This document shows positions 21,561-31,802 of a stretch of DNA of 64,000 nt, piece after piece. The translations under genes were made by a program, and so were the position numbers. Under the pieces are notes generated by a model that saw only the letters and a list, made by a program, of their open reading frames with translations, searched no databases and was not told where the DNA came from. This DNA is from Anthostomella pinea (Eukaryota > Ascomycota > Sordariomycetes > Xylariales > Xylariaceae): the NCBI GenBank assembly GCA_963556695.1, contig CAUWAG010000004.1, forward strand, positions 1,240,001-1,304,000, read 5' to 3'. Every line of letters starts with the position of its first letter. Positions within the stretch are counted from its first letter, which is position 1.

Positions 21561-21987
21561 TTGCGAGGAGTCATGGAGGGCGGTAAGTGAAACTGCGGCA
21601 GAGAGCCGCCACACAATCAACTGAACAGCCTGTCGATGTTATGGCGCGATTCATAGGTTGATCGGTGGTTAATGCATGTACGTTGGTACTTGGTTCTCAG
21701 GTGCTATTCCTGGTTACAACCCGCTGCCAATACTGGACTGTAAGAATTGATTTCGTGGGGTAAGGATGTGGTGTAGCCACCTGCTCCCGTGGCTGGGGAG
21801 GTGGTAATAGCCAAGATTGACATAATAATGCCACAATAAACATGGACATGAACAATCAAGACGTCAGCCAGTCGCTACCTATATCGGAGTTTCCACAACA
21901 AGTATCGCAATAAGTAACATCGTTGTTCTAGTCGAGTACAAGTATTTCTTTCTGCTTTCAATCATAACCTTGCAGCAAAGATCATTC
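21561..21987. other. No supported gene
   Basis: I see no motif or repeat in this spacer between the minus-strand nuclease-like pseudogene and the plus-strand pseudogene; the two are divergently arranged. Confidence 0.4.
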
Positions 21988-23363
21988 ATGACTCCCGCGC
22001 CGAAATATCCGAGGCAAGGCCGGCCGCCGCGACGATATGCGCTGCGCAATGTCACAGATAGTAGCGTAAATACCAAACGCGTAACGCCGCTTTTCAAGAT
22101 AATCGCTTCCAAGGTCATCACCGAGGCGTCGCCGCCTCCGATCAAAGCGCAGCGTCACGTACCCGACCAGCGGGTCAGGCCGGGCGATGTAATAATACAC
22201 CCGTTTGACAGTCCCAAACATTTCGACGGAGCAGTGCGCATATTCACCCGCCTTCCATTTATTCCCGGCCTGTTCGGCCAGACGCCGCGTCTCTATGGCA
22301 AGGACCGCAACCGGCTCGAGATCCAAATCCAATACCCAAAATACGGGTTTTGGAGAGTTGTCAACAGGCTGCACTTGGGTGGCGACCCGACCGCAGCGCG
22401 GCTGCGAGTGCACCATATCCGCCAACTCCAGGGCACCCTCTTAAACAATATAACCATCCTTTGTGCTTGGCGCATTGCCTTTAGCAGCGACGTGTCAAAC
22501 CTGCGTATTGTACACCAATGCACACCATCGTCGATGTTTCTGCCGCTGTTCGACACATTTGATCCGACCACATGCGCCGAGCAGGATGACGAGACGCCTG
22601 ACTGGATGCAACGCGAGCAGGACATGGTGCGGAAGGTTGTGACTTAGTTCCAAGTATTTGAGGTACGTGGTTAGGCCGCATCCCGGCCACCCGGCTGCCC
22701 GATGTTGCTGACGCGTGCGTGCAACCCATCAGCTCCTGGCCCGACTCGAATCAACACCCCAGACTCGGCGACATTTTGACATCGAACTTGACCCTGAAGA
22801 CGCCCTCCATATTCTCCAAGCAAACCGCCCGCCTTGCCGACAGTGCAATCTCGTCATCCTGCACGTCAACAGATACATACCGGCATTAGGCCAATATGTT
22901 GTCGAGCATGCTCAGGAACAGCTTTACACTACAGATACGCGATAGCCCGCCGGCCCAGGCCTGTCAAGATGAATTGATCAACTATTGCGATACAGTCAGA
23001 CATGTGCTTCGACTCGGCACTCCAGACAAAGACGTCCAACAAGGCATCCTTCTACTTGCTGAGCGAGCTGCTTCGTGGGTTATTTACACTACCATGTTGA
23101 TTCAACTACACGCCAAAGTTATCAAACATCACAACTCCCAAAGTCTTCTCCAGTTGGACTGCCCTGGCTTGGCTAATGCATACACCAGCTGCGAAGTCTT
23201 CGACTTGGTCACAGATGCCTGTGAGAAGGCACAGGAGGCAGTCCGGATCCTTCATGACGCGGGAGGAAAGCTAGACAGAGGCGTAAGGTGGTTTCTTCTC
23301 AGCACGCATTCAGCACAAAGAGCAAGTTACAGCACTAGTAGATGCAGAATGAACCATAAATAA
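21988..23363 (+). pseudogene. Unrecognised plus-strand gene with a stop and a frameshift
   Basis: ATG 21988 opens a frame of about 219 codons (MTPAPKYPRQGRPPRRYALR...) to a TAG at 22645-22647. Five codons later lies a GTACGT donor, and an intron 22663-22732 (70 bases, CTGAC branch site, CAG acceptor) leads in the correct phase to LLARLESTPQTRRHF and DIELDPEDALHIL. So the TAG probably replaced a Gln codon. Near 22935 the frame shifts by one base and continues (DELINYCDTVRHVLRLG...) to 23363. I do not recognise the family. Antisense frames are also open (21982-22425) but lack the splice logic seen on the plus strand. Confidence 0.45.
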
Positions 23364-23984
23364 TGTAGTTTAATAGAACTATAGCTTTATTCAAAAATAA
23401 ATACCTAATAAAAAATTATAACAAATAGTATATATATTAAGTAGGTGCAATAATTATAACAATAAAAAAAAATGTAAAGAGTGTCAACTGAGCTCTTTCT
23501 TCCTAACCAACTTAATGATCCCCTAAGCCGATGCTCCTCTTTTGATTATCGCGTACCATCCTTTGCAGGTAGGCCAGCTCCTGCCGAAGCTGGCCCTTTC
23601 CCCAGGTTCTGCCTGATTACTGTTGTGGCCCCCTTTCAAGAAGTCGCATGCGCACGGGCCACACAACCTCGGCAGGAGTTTACCATGTCAATGATATTAC
23701 TGTCACAAACCACTTGCAATCAGCTCTGTCCGTGACTTCCACGAGACCGCTTAGGGGAACATGAATTATGTGATTAACTTAGCTCCGGACATCATGAAAT
23801 GTAACGTCAAACGTATCCAGACGCAAATGCTCGTAAAGAGATACACATATCCGGCGTCCTACCCCATGTTAATCCATCTCGAAATGTTACTTAAAACAAG
23901 ATGAAACTCTTATATGAATGGGGGCCTTTTCTCTCTGACCTATCCTCCCTCGTGTCCCTTTTCGTGTCTTCCTATTGGGACTAA
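23364..23984. other. No supported gene
   Basis: A short AT-rich patch (23370-23480) is followed by normal DNA without recognisable coding sequence. Confidence 0.4.
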
Positions 23985-24230
23985 TCAGACCTCGCCGTCC
24001 TCTATATCGTTCAGGTCGCTGGCGAAACAGACGTCAGCGTAGGTTCCCTCTTCCTTGACGACGCGCGCTACCTCCGCAAAGAAGACATGCTTGGCTTCGG
24101 ATCGCTTTGAATGGCCGTGGGGTCTCGCGGTCGGCGAACGAGGTGTCGGGGCGATCGGGCTTGGGGAATGGTTCGTAGTGAGCTCTGGCGTCAGGCTTCG
24201 CCCTGTTGACCTGATGACGAATCAGCTCTT
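23985..24230 (-). pseudogene. Small coding remnant, family not recognised
   Basis: Minus-strand sequence reads protein-like in two frames: ARAHYEPFPKPDRPDTSFAD and RETPRPFKAI (about 24110-24190), then after a frame change KHVFFAEVARVVKEEGTYAD and FASDLNDIEDGEV to a TGA at 23985. The quality of the sequence suggests the 3' end of a former gene. I cannot name it. Confidence 0.35.
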
Positions 24231-25009
24231 ATCGTATGGTGTCAGGCATGGGATGAAGGAGCGTAAGGTCGAATCGGAGTGCGTACCGTGGGCTTCGTGT
24301 CGAAGCATTTTTAGAGCCTGATAAGGTGTGGTCGTCAGAGAGGGAGTTGACTGTGATGATGTGGAATGGTGGGTAGGAGAAAATAGGGTTGCCAAGGCTG
24401 AGGGTTCTGCTTGAAGTGGGGTTATGCGATCATCACAGGGCAGGGCCCCTGCCCCACAGCCACCAAATGGGGCGTCCCCTTCACCCGCACCTCACCTACC
24501 CCATATCAGTAAACCAAAACAGGTTTAATGAATTGATAGCTGCTGCTCTCAACTTGGCCAGGCCATAGAGGCTAGGTCGTACTTGCCGACAATCTGGCCA
24601 AACAACTTGATCCATGCGATGGGCGCCAAGACTACATGAGGGAAGGTCTAGCCGAAGCCTATTTTATCCCACTGACCATTCCGCATTATCACAGTCATAC
24701 TCCTCCTCCAACGCCTACACCCACACCCACACCCACGCGCCCCTACACGCAAAATTGACACTGCGCCTACCTGCAAGGGACTTCCGTTGTGTGTCCTTCG
24801 TTTGCTCTGGTTCCAGTGGCTTCATGCCTGGTACTGGATCCACATCAATATCTAAAAGGGACAGATAAGGTAACCTGACCCGTCTCACGTTTTTCAATGC
24901 TCTATCCTCGTCCTTCGCCCGTTATTCGCCGCCAGATAATTCTTGGTCCTACGACACCTGACGGCAGATGCGGCATCCGTCGCCAACAACGAATCTGCTC
25001 AAGGTCACC
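24231..25009. other. Intergenic, upstream of the phosphotransferase gene
   Basis: A short cacccacaccca repeat lies near 24720. The last 200 bases are the likely promoter and leader of the gene starting at 25010. No other gene is seen. Confidence 0.5.
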
Positions 25010-26075
25010 ATGAGCAACTCGGACAATTCCCCATCTGGTACTATAGGCTTCATCACCTCCCCAGAAAGAGGTAAGCCTCACTTAATCCACTCGTCTTGAC
25101 ACCAATTCGTTATGTTAACTGGAAGATGTTATAGCGAACACAGTTTGCCGTTGTTACCAGTCTAATGACGTATTGTATGAATATACTGCTACAACCTTCA
25201 AGAAGACCTCACGCCTTCCTTTCAATGATCCGTATCCGGATGGCACTCCTTTTATATGGTCTAGATCCTGGTAAGACCTGTTATCGATGTTACGCTGTGA
25301 TATGCTGGCTATTGTACTAATCGAAGCTATCTTTAATAGGAATCATGAGCGCATCACCAATGAAGCCAAAGCCTTAAAGCTGGTTTCTAACGAAACAACC
25401 ATCCCAGTGCCCACATTACTTCAGCATGGAGAACTGCCAGATGGCCGCCGATATCTGGTCACAGAATTCGTCGATGGCCTGACCCTGAAAGAAATGGATT
25501 CCCAATGCTGCTTAAAGCAGGCAGGCCGAAAACATACAAACGATACCCCATGTAAGACATGCTTAAGAGAAGCTTACTCAAATGCTCTCGACTTTATTAC
25601 GGACACTGTGCTGCCACAGCTTGCAAAGCTGAAGTCTCGACAACGAGGTATTGATGGATTTGTAATGCCTCCTTCTTGGCTCACCCCCGATGCTGAACCG
25701 CCGTGGAAAGGCAAAAAGAGTTTCAAGACTATTCCCCTGGAGGAACCGGGGTATATCTTTCAACATGGGGATATCGCACCTCAAAATATTATTCTGGACC
25801 GACAAACTCTTCAAGTCAAGGCCTTGGTTGATTGGGAACATGCTGGATACTTCCCACCAGGGATGGAAAGATGGCCTGGAACACTGGATATGCTAGCTTA
25901 CAGAAAGCGGGCTGACAATCTTGCCGAGGCGATAACAAGATTTCTCCCAGAAGAATATTTGGAATGCTATGAGAAATGGAACGACAAGGAAGAGTTATTG
26001 GCGTTGGTCAACGCTGGGGAACTTCCAGATCCTGATCGACTGATCCAAGAGAAGAGTAGAGAGAAGAACAGGTAA
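25010..26075 (+). CDS. APH / choline-kinase-type phosphotransferase
   Basis: Three exons (25010-25070, 25135-25270, 25340-26075) join in phase to about 310 codons. Introns are 64 and 69 bases with GTAAG donors, TAG acceptors and gttaact/tactaat branch sites. ATG 25010 has a good context (caccATGa); ATG 24968 in the same frame is possible. The protein has the protein-kinase-like fold of the APH family (PF01636). It shows a YLVTEFVDG hinge near residue 115, the catalytic loop HGDIAPQN (about 207) and the metal-binding DWEHAG (about 230), followed by a P-P-G-ME-W segment typical of fungal members. These enzymes phosphorylate small molecules; many fungal paralogues have no known substrate, so I infer none. 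It shows no lesion, unlike its neighbours. Confidence 0.85.
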
Positions 26076-27569
26076 ACAAAGGTATAACTTCGTGCCAGCC
26101 ATGCTTATTGTGCTATGGAACCTATGAGCTCTGTGACTAGCCTATTATGTTGAATAATATCGAGTCTCGGCAAAAGGTAGAAAACAACCATTCCTGCCCC
26201 GTCTTACATCCTCAATTCTGTCACCCTTTGGTTAGCTCTAGCTACAATCGCCATGCCTGGAACACCTTACATATACTTTGCCGCATTTCAAGCATTTTGT
26301 GATCGAGTCGGTGATGGTTGCGTTGCATGTTGCCCCACCTGGCAGAGTGCCATCGCATTTCTTGGTAGTGTCCGACATTGTAGACGATCTATAGAAGGAC
26401 TCAGCAGGAGTCAACAATTCAAAGACAACGCCCTACAGTACCTTTGTCGCGTAGATCGAGATGACGAAAGCCAAATAGAGAGCGATTTATGCAAGTAGCC
26501 CCGGCAGCTAAACTGGGTGATTTTCGGTCAGGGTTTGCCAAATCCTATATTCCAAGCGCACGTCGAATTCGCTGATGGTCTATTCTCTGCAGATAAGCGT
26601 AGTGTCCGCGTGGGGTCAGTCGAGGATGTATGTGCAGACTCTCGCGATTAGGTCGCAGAGCACTTGCGCTGCCGAGCTATGTATACGCTATGGCTCAGGT
26701 TCAAAGAGCAATGGCCAGGCTACCTAGCTTACTGGGCAGGCGGTTATGGAAATCACCCCAGCCAGGAGAGGGGTACAGGGGCCAGAGACGGTACCTATTT
26801 TTGCTCGCCTATATATACTCATGTGGCATTCAGGCCGGTCACAGCTAGGGAGGGTAATCCTGCAGCTCCTGTTGGGGGCTTTGCGTTCCCCGACCAGTAG
26901 AGTCACCGGGCTTGCGCAGTCAGCCACAGAGTGAGAAGGCCCGGCCAGGCCGTACCCAGTCCCACGAAATGGTGATGGCGCTCCGTGGTCGCAAAGTCCC
27001 GCATAACTTCATGAGCCACCACGATCCCTCTGCGCATCTACAGCTCGACGATCAAAACTGCGATGACTGCATCAAGGTAGCCACGCCGAAGCCGAGAGTT
27101 CTCGGCAAGCCCCCGGCCTTTTCCCAGGCGCACCTGGCTTGTCCAATGCGCCCAGATAAATGATCCGCCTGCGCCAGGCCGACAGTGCTGGATGTGAGAT
27201 CCAACCAGCTTAATTGGTCGCCGCATATTAGGTCACGGTATATCGTAGGACCATCGTGGACGGCATCCCTGGCCTGGCCAGACAAGGCATTCGCGACTGC
27301 CAGCCGTATGCGTGCTGCGGTTCGTAAGCTGAAATGTTGGTGACGTGGCTGGCTCCGAGAAGGCTGCAGCCTGTGGAATTGATTGATTGATTGATTGTAT
27401 TTAACGTGGGGGGTAGCTCCTCAGTAGTGCAAACCACGCCTCCCAGAGCCTCTGTATTGCAGGGTTGTGGAGGTCTCAAGAAAATAAGTACAGTCAGTCC
27501 CGCTCACGGGCCCATCCCCGTTGTTGCGGCGGTATGACCTTGGGGTCATCCATCTGGTCCTTCAAGAAT
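26076..27569. other. No strongly supported gene
   Basis: A plus-strand frame at 26253-26498 (81 codons, MPGTPYIYFAAFQAF...) is open but not recognisable. A (attg)n run of about four units lies near 27380. Otherwise I see nothing. Confidence 0.4.
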
Positions 27570-27850
27570 AGCTATCTATCGGGGGCAGATTATTGAAAAG
27601 AACTTGCTCTTCTCCATAAATTTTGCCCATTCTGTGCTCCTCTCCCTTAAGTATTGTAAACAAGCTGTCCTAGGCGAGTACCTAGGCAGCAGCCGGTTTT
27701 TCCCCAGCCTCTTACAAAAGAAAATGTGTTGTGGTGTTTTCTTTTCACCACAGTTGTAGTGATCATTCGAGTCTGTATGCCTAAAGCGTTCATGGTATCT
27801 GGCAAAGTCGCCATGTCTAGATCTGGCCATTAAAAGCCTGTGTAAAGTAC
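27570..27850 (-). mobile_element. LINE ORF2 C-terminal fragment (minus strand)
   Basis: The minus frame reads MARSRHGDFARYHERF, then H..C-G-K-TPQHIFFC and ends WAKFMEKSKFFSIICPR. This is the last segment of fungal Tad-type non-LTR retrotransposon ORF2 (after RNase H), with its HGDFA-YHERF and Cys/His pattern. Only about 90 codons remain. The orientation is opposite to the two LINE pieces that follow. Confidence 0.7.
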
Positions 27851-27920
27851 TCCTCTTAAAAGATATAAGGTCTCTTTTAGTTACTATATGTGAGTATACT
27901 TCTTGATACCTAGGTTCTGA

Positions 27921-28253
27921 TTGGTCTTTCTACCATTGGTTGAACTCTTTCTCAAGGCAGAAAAGATCGAGACCCACACGGTCTGGCATCACTACAAGGT
28001 CAATGGATGCCCAAGAAAGGTCATCAGTGTGGAAGGGTTGACAATCAATATTACCGACATTGCTGTTACTAATGAAGTTGAAGCCCAAACAGGTGACAGA
28101 CCTTTAAGGTGCATACTCTTAAGGAACACAGTTAATTCTGATCCGGAGACCACATGGGTGATCTCTCTGCCCCGTGCAACAAAGAAACCATTCACGCTTT
28201 TTGCTCACTCAATGACCTCGAGGCACATTCAATACTCCCCCAAGGTTCATTAG
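27921..28253 (+). mobile_element. LINE ORF1 (gag-like) fragment
   Basis: A 110-codon plus-strand frame includes VEGLTINITDIAV and NEVEAQTGDRPLRC, then TWVISLP. It resembles the segment ahead of the zinc knuckles in ORF1 of fungal Tad-like elements (EVEAQTGxRP-type). No knuckles follow; the sequence passes almost directly into ORF2 C-terminal sequence, so a large internal deletion is inferred. Confidence 0.5.
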
Positions 28254-28289
28254 TGTGTGAGCTGCTTCAGATACCATAGTAAGAACTAA

Positions 28290-29130
28290 AATCACGTTTC
28301 CTACTGGGCCAAGAAAGCTAATAAGGTAGCAAATCACCTTCGAGGACTATGCAACACAGTCAAAGGACTTCCAGTAAAGTCAACCAAGAGGGCTGTGAAA
28401 GCTTGTGTTATTCCTATTCTTACACACGGCCTAGAGGCCTGGTACCCAGGAATCGAGAAAGTTGGGAGCTTAGGTGGGACATCAGCATGTCGCATTAAGG
28501 GGCTTCTTGGAACAATAGATGCTGTACTACGAACAGCGATCAGGGCTATCTTGCCAGTCTAGAAAACACACCCTGGACATATCCTACACTTTGAATCGCA
28601 GATTCCCCCAGCAGGAGTTCTTGCAGAGTCAATAAGACGAGGTCACGGCCTCCGACTAGGACAAATAGACCAGAGACACCCTCTTGTTGGCAGGCTCCAA
28701 ATACAAGCTCGCAAGAATCCAACAAGGCTATAAAAGAGCTTCCAGCTAGTCCCTGACTTCCAGAGACCAACACTTACCAGGCCATCATGGAAGAAGCCCC
28801 CAATCTGCAAAGACAAAGACAAAGAAATAGAGCTCTTCAAGCAATGGCTACAGGAGAGAAACGTGAACACTGACCTCACTGAACCTGGCGGTGCGCCTTG
28901 AAACTAACATTTGTGACCTCAGCCGATACTTCCCCTCACCCGGAGGAGGGAGGACACGGTGTGATCCGCCGCTTAAGTGTGGTGGCTGTCTACGGACTTG
29001 ACCTGCTAGATGGGCAGTGTATGTACATAGAAGACCTAGCCTAGCACGCCTGAGCGGCCTCTTGGAGCCCCTGGTTGACGCCGCTACGCGGCAGTCCCCC
29101 GGCGTTAAATGCTACAACAACAACAACATA
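28290..29130 (+). mobile_element. LINE ORF2 3' fragment with CAA-type tail
   Basis: The plus frame reads AKKANKVANHLRGLCNT, VIPILTHGLEAWYPG and RAILPV (TAG) then PPAGVLAESIRRGHGLRLG, the thumb/connection part of Tad-like reverse transcriptase. Stops lie at about 28560 and 28733. It ends in a GC-rich 3' region with a gccgctacgcggc hairpin (about 29080) and a (CAA)n tail at 29113-29127, as expected at a LINE 3' end. It is inactive. Confidence 0.7.
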
Positions 29131-29444
29131 CACAAGATATACACAAGGCATCGCAGCTTCGCACTCACTACCGCTAAGTCTCGACACAGAGCCGACAGAA
29201 CGAGACGTGCTCAACAATAACCAGTATCCATATACGTCATGGGAAAAACATGCAGATCAATGTTAGAGTAGAAAGGGGTTTTCGTTCAGATCCGTCCACA
29301 CGAACAGCCTCCCGTCGTGAGCTACCTAAGCAAAGCTAACCTACAAATCCCGTCTTGCTCCATCTGACCACCATCCTCTCACTCCTCGTTACATGTCCCC
29401 ACGAAATTACGCGCTGGCCCGTCCATAGCGCCCGGCTGCCAGGA

Positions 29445-31802
29445 TTATGCCGCGCCCACCCATTCCCAGCCGTCGCTCTCGGCCTGATCCCAGCCGTCGC
29501 TCTCGGCCTGACTCATCTTGTACTCGGCTACGGCATGATCCCAGCCGTCGCTCTCGGCCTGACTCATCTTGTACTCGGCTACGGCCTGTCTGATCTTCTC
29601 CTTTATCTCTATATAAACCCGTGGGACCCGACTGTGAATGTCCATACCACCGGCCACTAGGTCCGGGATGTCATCGTCCTCATCATCGGCCTCTAGGGCC
29701 TGGCTGACCTTGACCGCCGTATCGGCCTTTGGGGCCTCGATGACCATGTCCTTCTTATCGGCCTCTGGGGTCTGGTTGACCTTGACCTTCTTTGCGGCCT
29801 TAAAGAGGTGCGTTAAGTTCTGGGTGGACATGTACTCGGCACCAGTCGCTGGGCGCTGCCAGACATTGTCCTCCGCAGTGGTCTTTGGGCCCTGGGTGGG
29901 CATGTACTCCCTTCTGGCCAAATGGCGCTGCAGCAAGAACTCCTTTTGCTTCTCAGCCTTTGAATACCGGATGAACTCCTCCTCGGTCTTTGGGCGCTGG
30001 CTGACCTTGACCTCCTTATCGGTCTTTGGGGCCTGGCTGGTATTGCTCGTCTGAACCCCGGCCGAGTACTTCGGAGGCTGCAGGGCATACAGCTTGACCC
30101 GTCCAATCTCCTTGAACCCGAACTTGCGGAACATTGCGAGTCCGGAAGATGTCGCGGTCACCATGGCCATCTTGTAGCCCTTGTCCTTGGCCAGCTGCAT
30201 CCCGAATCCCAAGAGACTCTTGCCTACCCCCTTTCCTCTGTGCTCCGGCTTGACTATAATGCAGTGGATTGCCGCAACACCCTCGTAGAGGTGCACGAAG
30301 CCGGTGCCCACGATGGCGCGCTGACCGTCTGCAAGGGTGTCCCAGGCAGCGAACATCTGGAACTGCGTGGAAGGGAGGGCAGACAGGAGCGTGGTGTAGA
30401 TATGGCTCCAGTGCTCGAGGCCGGAACTTCTCTCTGGGGCTTCGTATGCCCAAGCACGTACCCAAGCAGGTACCGCAGCGTCGGTTATCAGCTGCACCTC
30501 CATGGGCTTTTTCGGGGCATTGGACCGGCTCTCAACCGCAGGAAGAGAGATCTCGACTCTGGGTGGCTGTTGCTGGACAGGCGGAAGCTTCGAGGCCGAC
30601 GGCATCATCTGCGGCTGCTCCTGGTGGGAAAGAGCCGCCATCCGGGATAGGGCCGCGTACGGGGATTGAACCTGCCGAGCTCGCGTATCGACCAGAGCCC
30701 GTTCGGCCAGAATAGCCTGGTGAGAAATCTGATGGACCTGAGCCTGATGGGCCCGAGCCTGTTCGTCTAGAATAGCCTGTTGGAACTGAGCCCGATGGGC
30801 CCGAGCCTGTTGGTCCAGTGTCAGGAAGCATCCCTTTGTTCCCGGGATGCTTCCTGACATGACATCCAGAATAGCCTGTTGGGCCTGAGCTTGTTGGACC
30901 TGAGCTTGTGGTACCGACGCCGGAACGGAGCTTCCAAACGCCGGAAGTTTCGACAACGTGGGAGCGTCAGGAATCGCCTCGTCTGGCTTACGTTGGGCTG
31001 CAGTGCGTTGCTTTTGCCGTGTCAACAGATGGTGACGTTTGGCATCTTCTTCTTGACCCTGCTTCATCAGGCGTTTTCGGTTCTGCTGCTCGAGGAGCAT
31101 CAACTGCATTTGGTAGTCCTGCAGGGCTGGCTCGACGACCTGTGCAGGTTGGTCCCATGCCCCCTCCAGGTCGACGACCATGGCTGGCTCGTTGTCCTCG
31201 AGGACCAGTCGGCGATTGCGCAAGGCCGTCTCCAGCTGCGGCTGGTCCATGGGTCCCACAACCCAGCTCAGGCGACGGCGCTGCGACTCGAAGCGCTCGA
31301 GGACCTTACTGACGGCGCTGCCGATATGCTCGACCGGGATGGTCTGGTGCTCAACGAGATTGTGCGTCTCGTTCTGGAAGTCGAAGAGGTCGTTGCTCCC
31401 GGGCGTGGGAGCCTCGTACCAGCGAGTAAACCAGTCATCGTCGCCCCAGAGCCACTCCCCGGCGTTGGCAGCAGCGCTGATGTGCTTGGTCAGTTCGGCC
31501 TTGTTGGCGACCTGGTCAAGGTCAGCGTCACGCGATCCATCATCGGGCTAGATACCATGCGCATAGAGCTGAGTACATGGGGAGGATATGGCGGAACCGT
31601 TCAACGTACTGCGCAAGAAGTCAGTCATTCTGCAGAGCATTCAGGCGGGTGGAGGTGGTCTACCGTAAAGCTTGTGGAGAGAGGTGCTGTTGGAGGTGGC
31701 GAGGCGAGGGAATTGGAAGGCCGTGTCGAACGGCGCCTTGTTCTTGGGGCGGAAGGGCATATCGTTGAACTTGTACTCCCGGCCCTGGTGCCGCGAGAAC
31801 AT
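29445..31802 (-). CDS. GNAT acetyltransferase-like protein with Q-rich and repeat segments (N-terminus unresolved)
   Basis: A 604-codon minus-strand frame starts inside sequence that continues upstream to about 31549 (ADLDQVANKAELTKH, GEWLWGDDDWFTRW). An N-terminal exon (MFSRHQGREYKFNDMPFRPK, ATG 31802) and a 55-base intron (31609-31663) precede YVERFRHILPMYSALCAWYL. These three pieces do not join in phase with any splice pair I tried, so there is a frameshift, a sequencing error or a splice form I missed. The protein has LSWVVGPMDQP, then a Gln/Ala-rich coiled region with QARAHQAQ-type repeats. A GNAT fold follows, with the acetyl-CoA loop EHRGKGVGKS near 30240 and a FRKFGFKEIG strand. A Lys/Thr-rich tail ends in a duplicated 17-residue unit. 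It probably acetylates a small molecule or protein; the substrate is unknown. Confidence 0.6.
29472..29590 (-). repeat. 51-bp in-frame tandem repeat in the GNAT-like gene
   Basis: Two full 51-base units plus a partial one encode HAVAEYKMSQAESDGWD-type repeats at the C-terminus of the acetyltransferase-like protein. The near-identity of the units at DNA level implies recent duplication, and copy number may vary between strains. Confidence 0.8.
30819..30859. repeat. Perfect 16-bp inverted repeat, 9-base loop, in coding sequence
   Basis: The arms are tgtcaggaagcatccc (30819-30834) and gggatgcttcctgaca (30844-30859). The hairpin lies in the Q-rich part of the GNAT-like frame. There it interrupts the QARAHQAQ repeat pattern with SGSIPGTKGCFLTL without breaking the frame, which suggests an inserted sequence. 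Confidence 0.8.

Noticed and set aside
21982..22425. 147-codon minus-strand frame opposite the unrecognised pseudogene
   Set aside because: It is protein-like at points, but the plus strand has an in-phase intron and continues downstream, which fits better.
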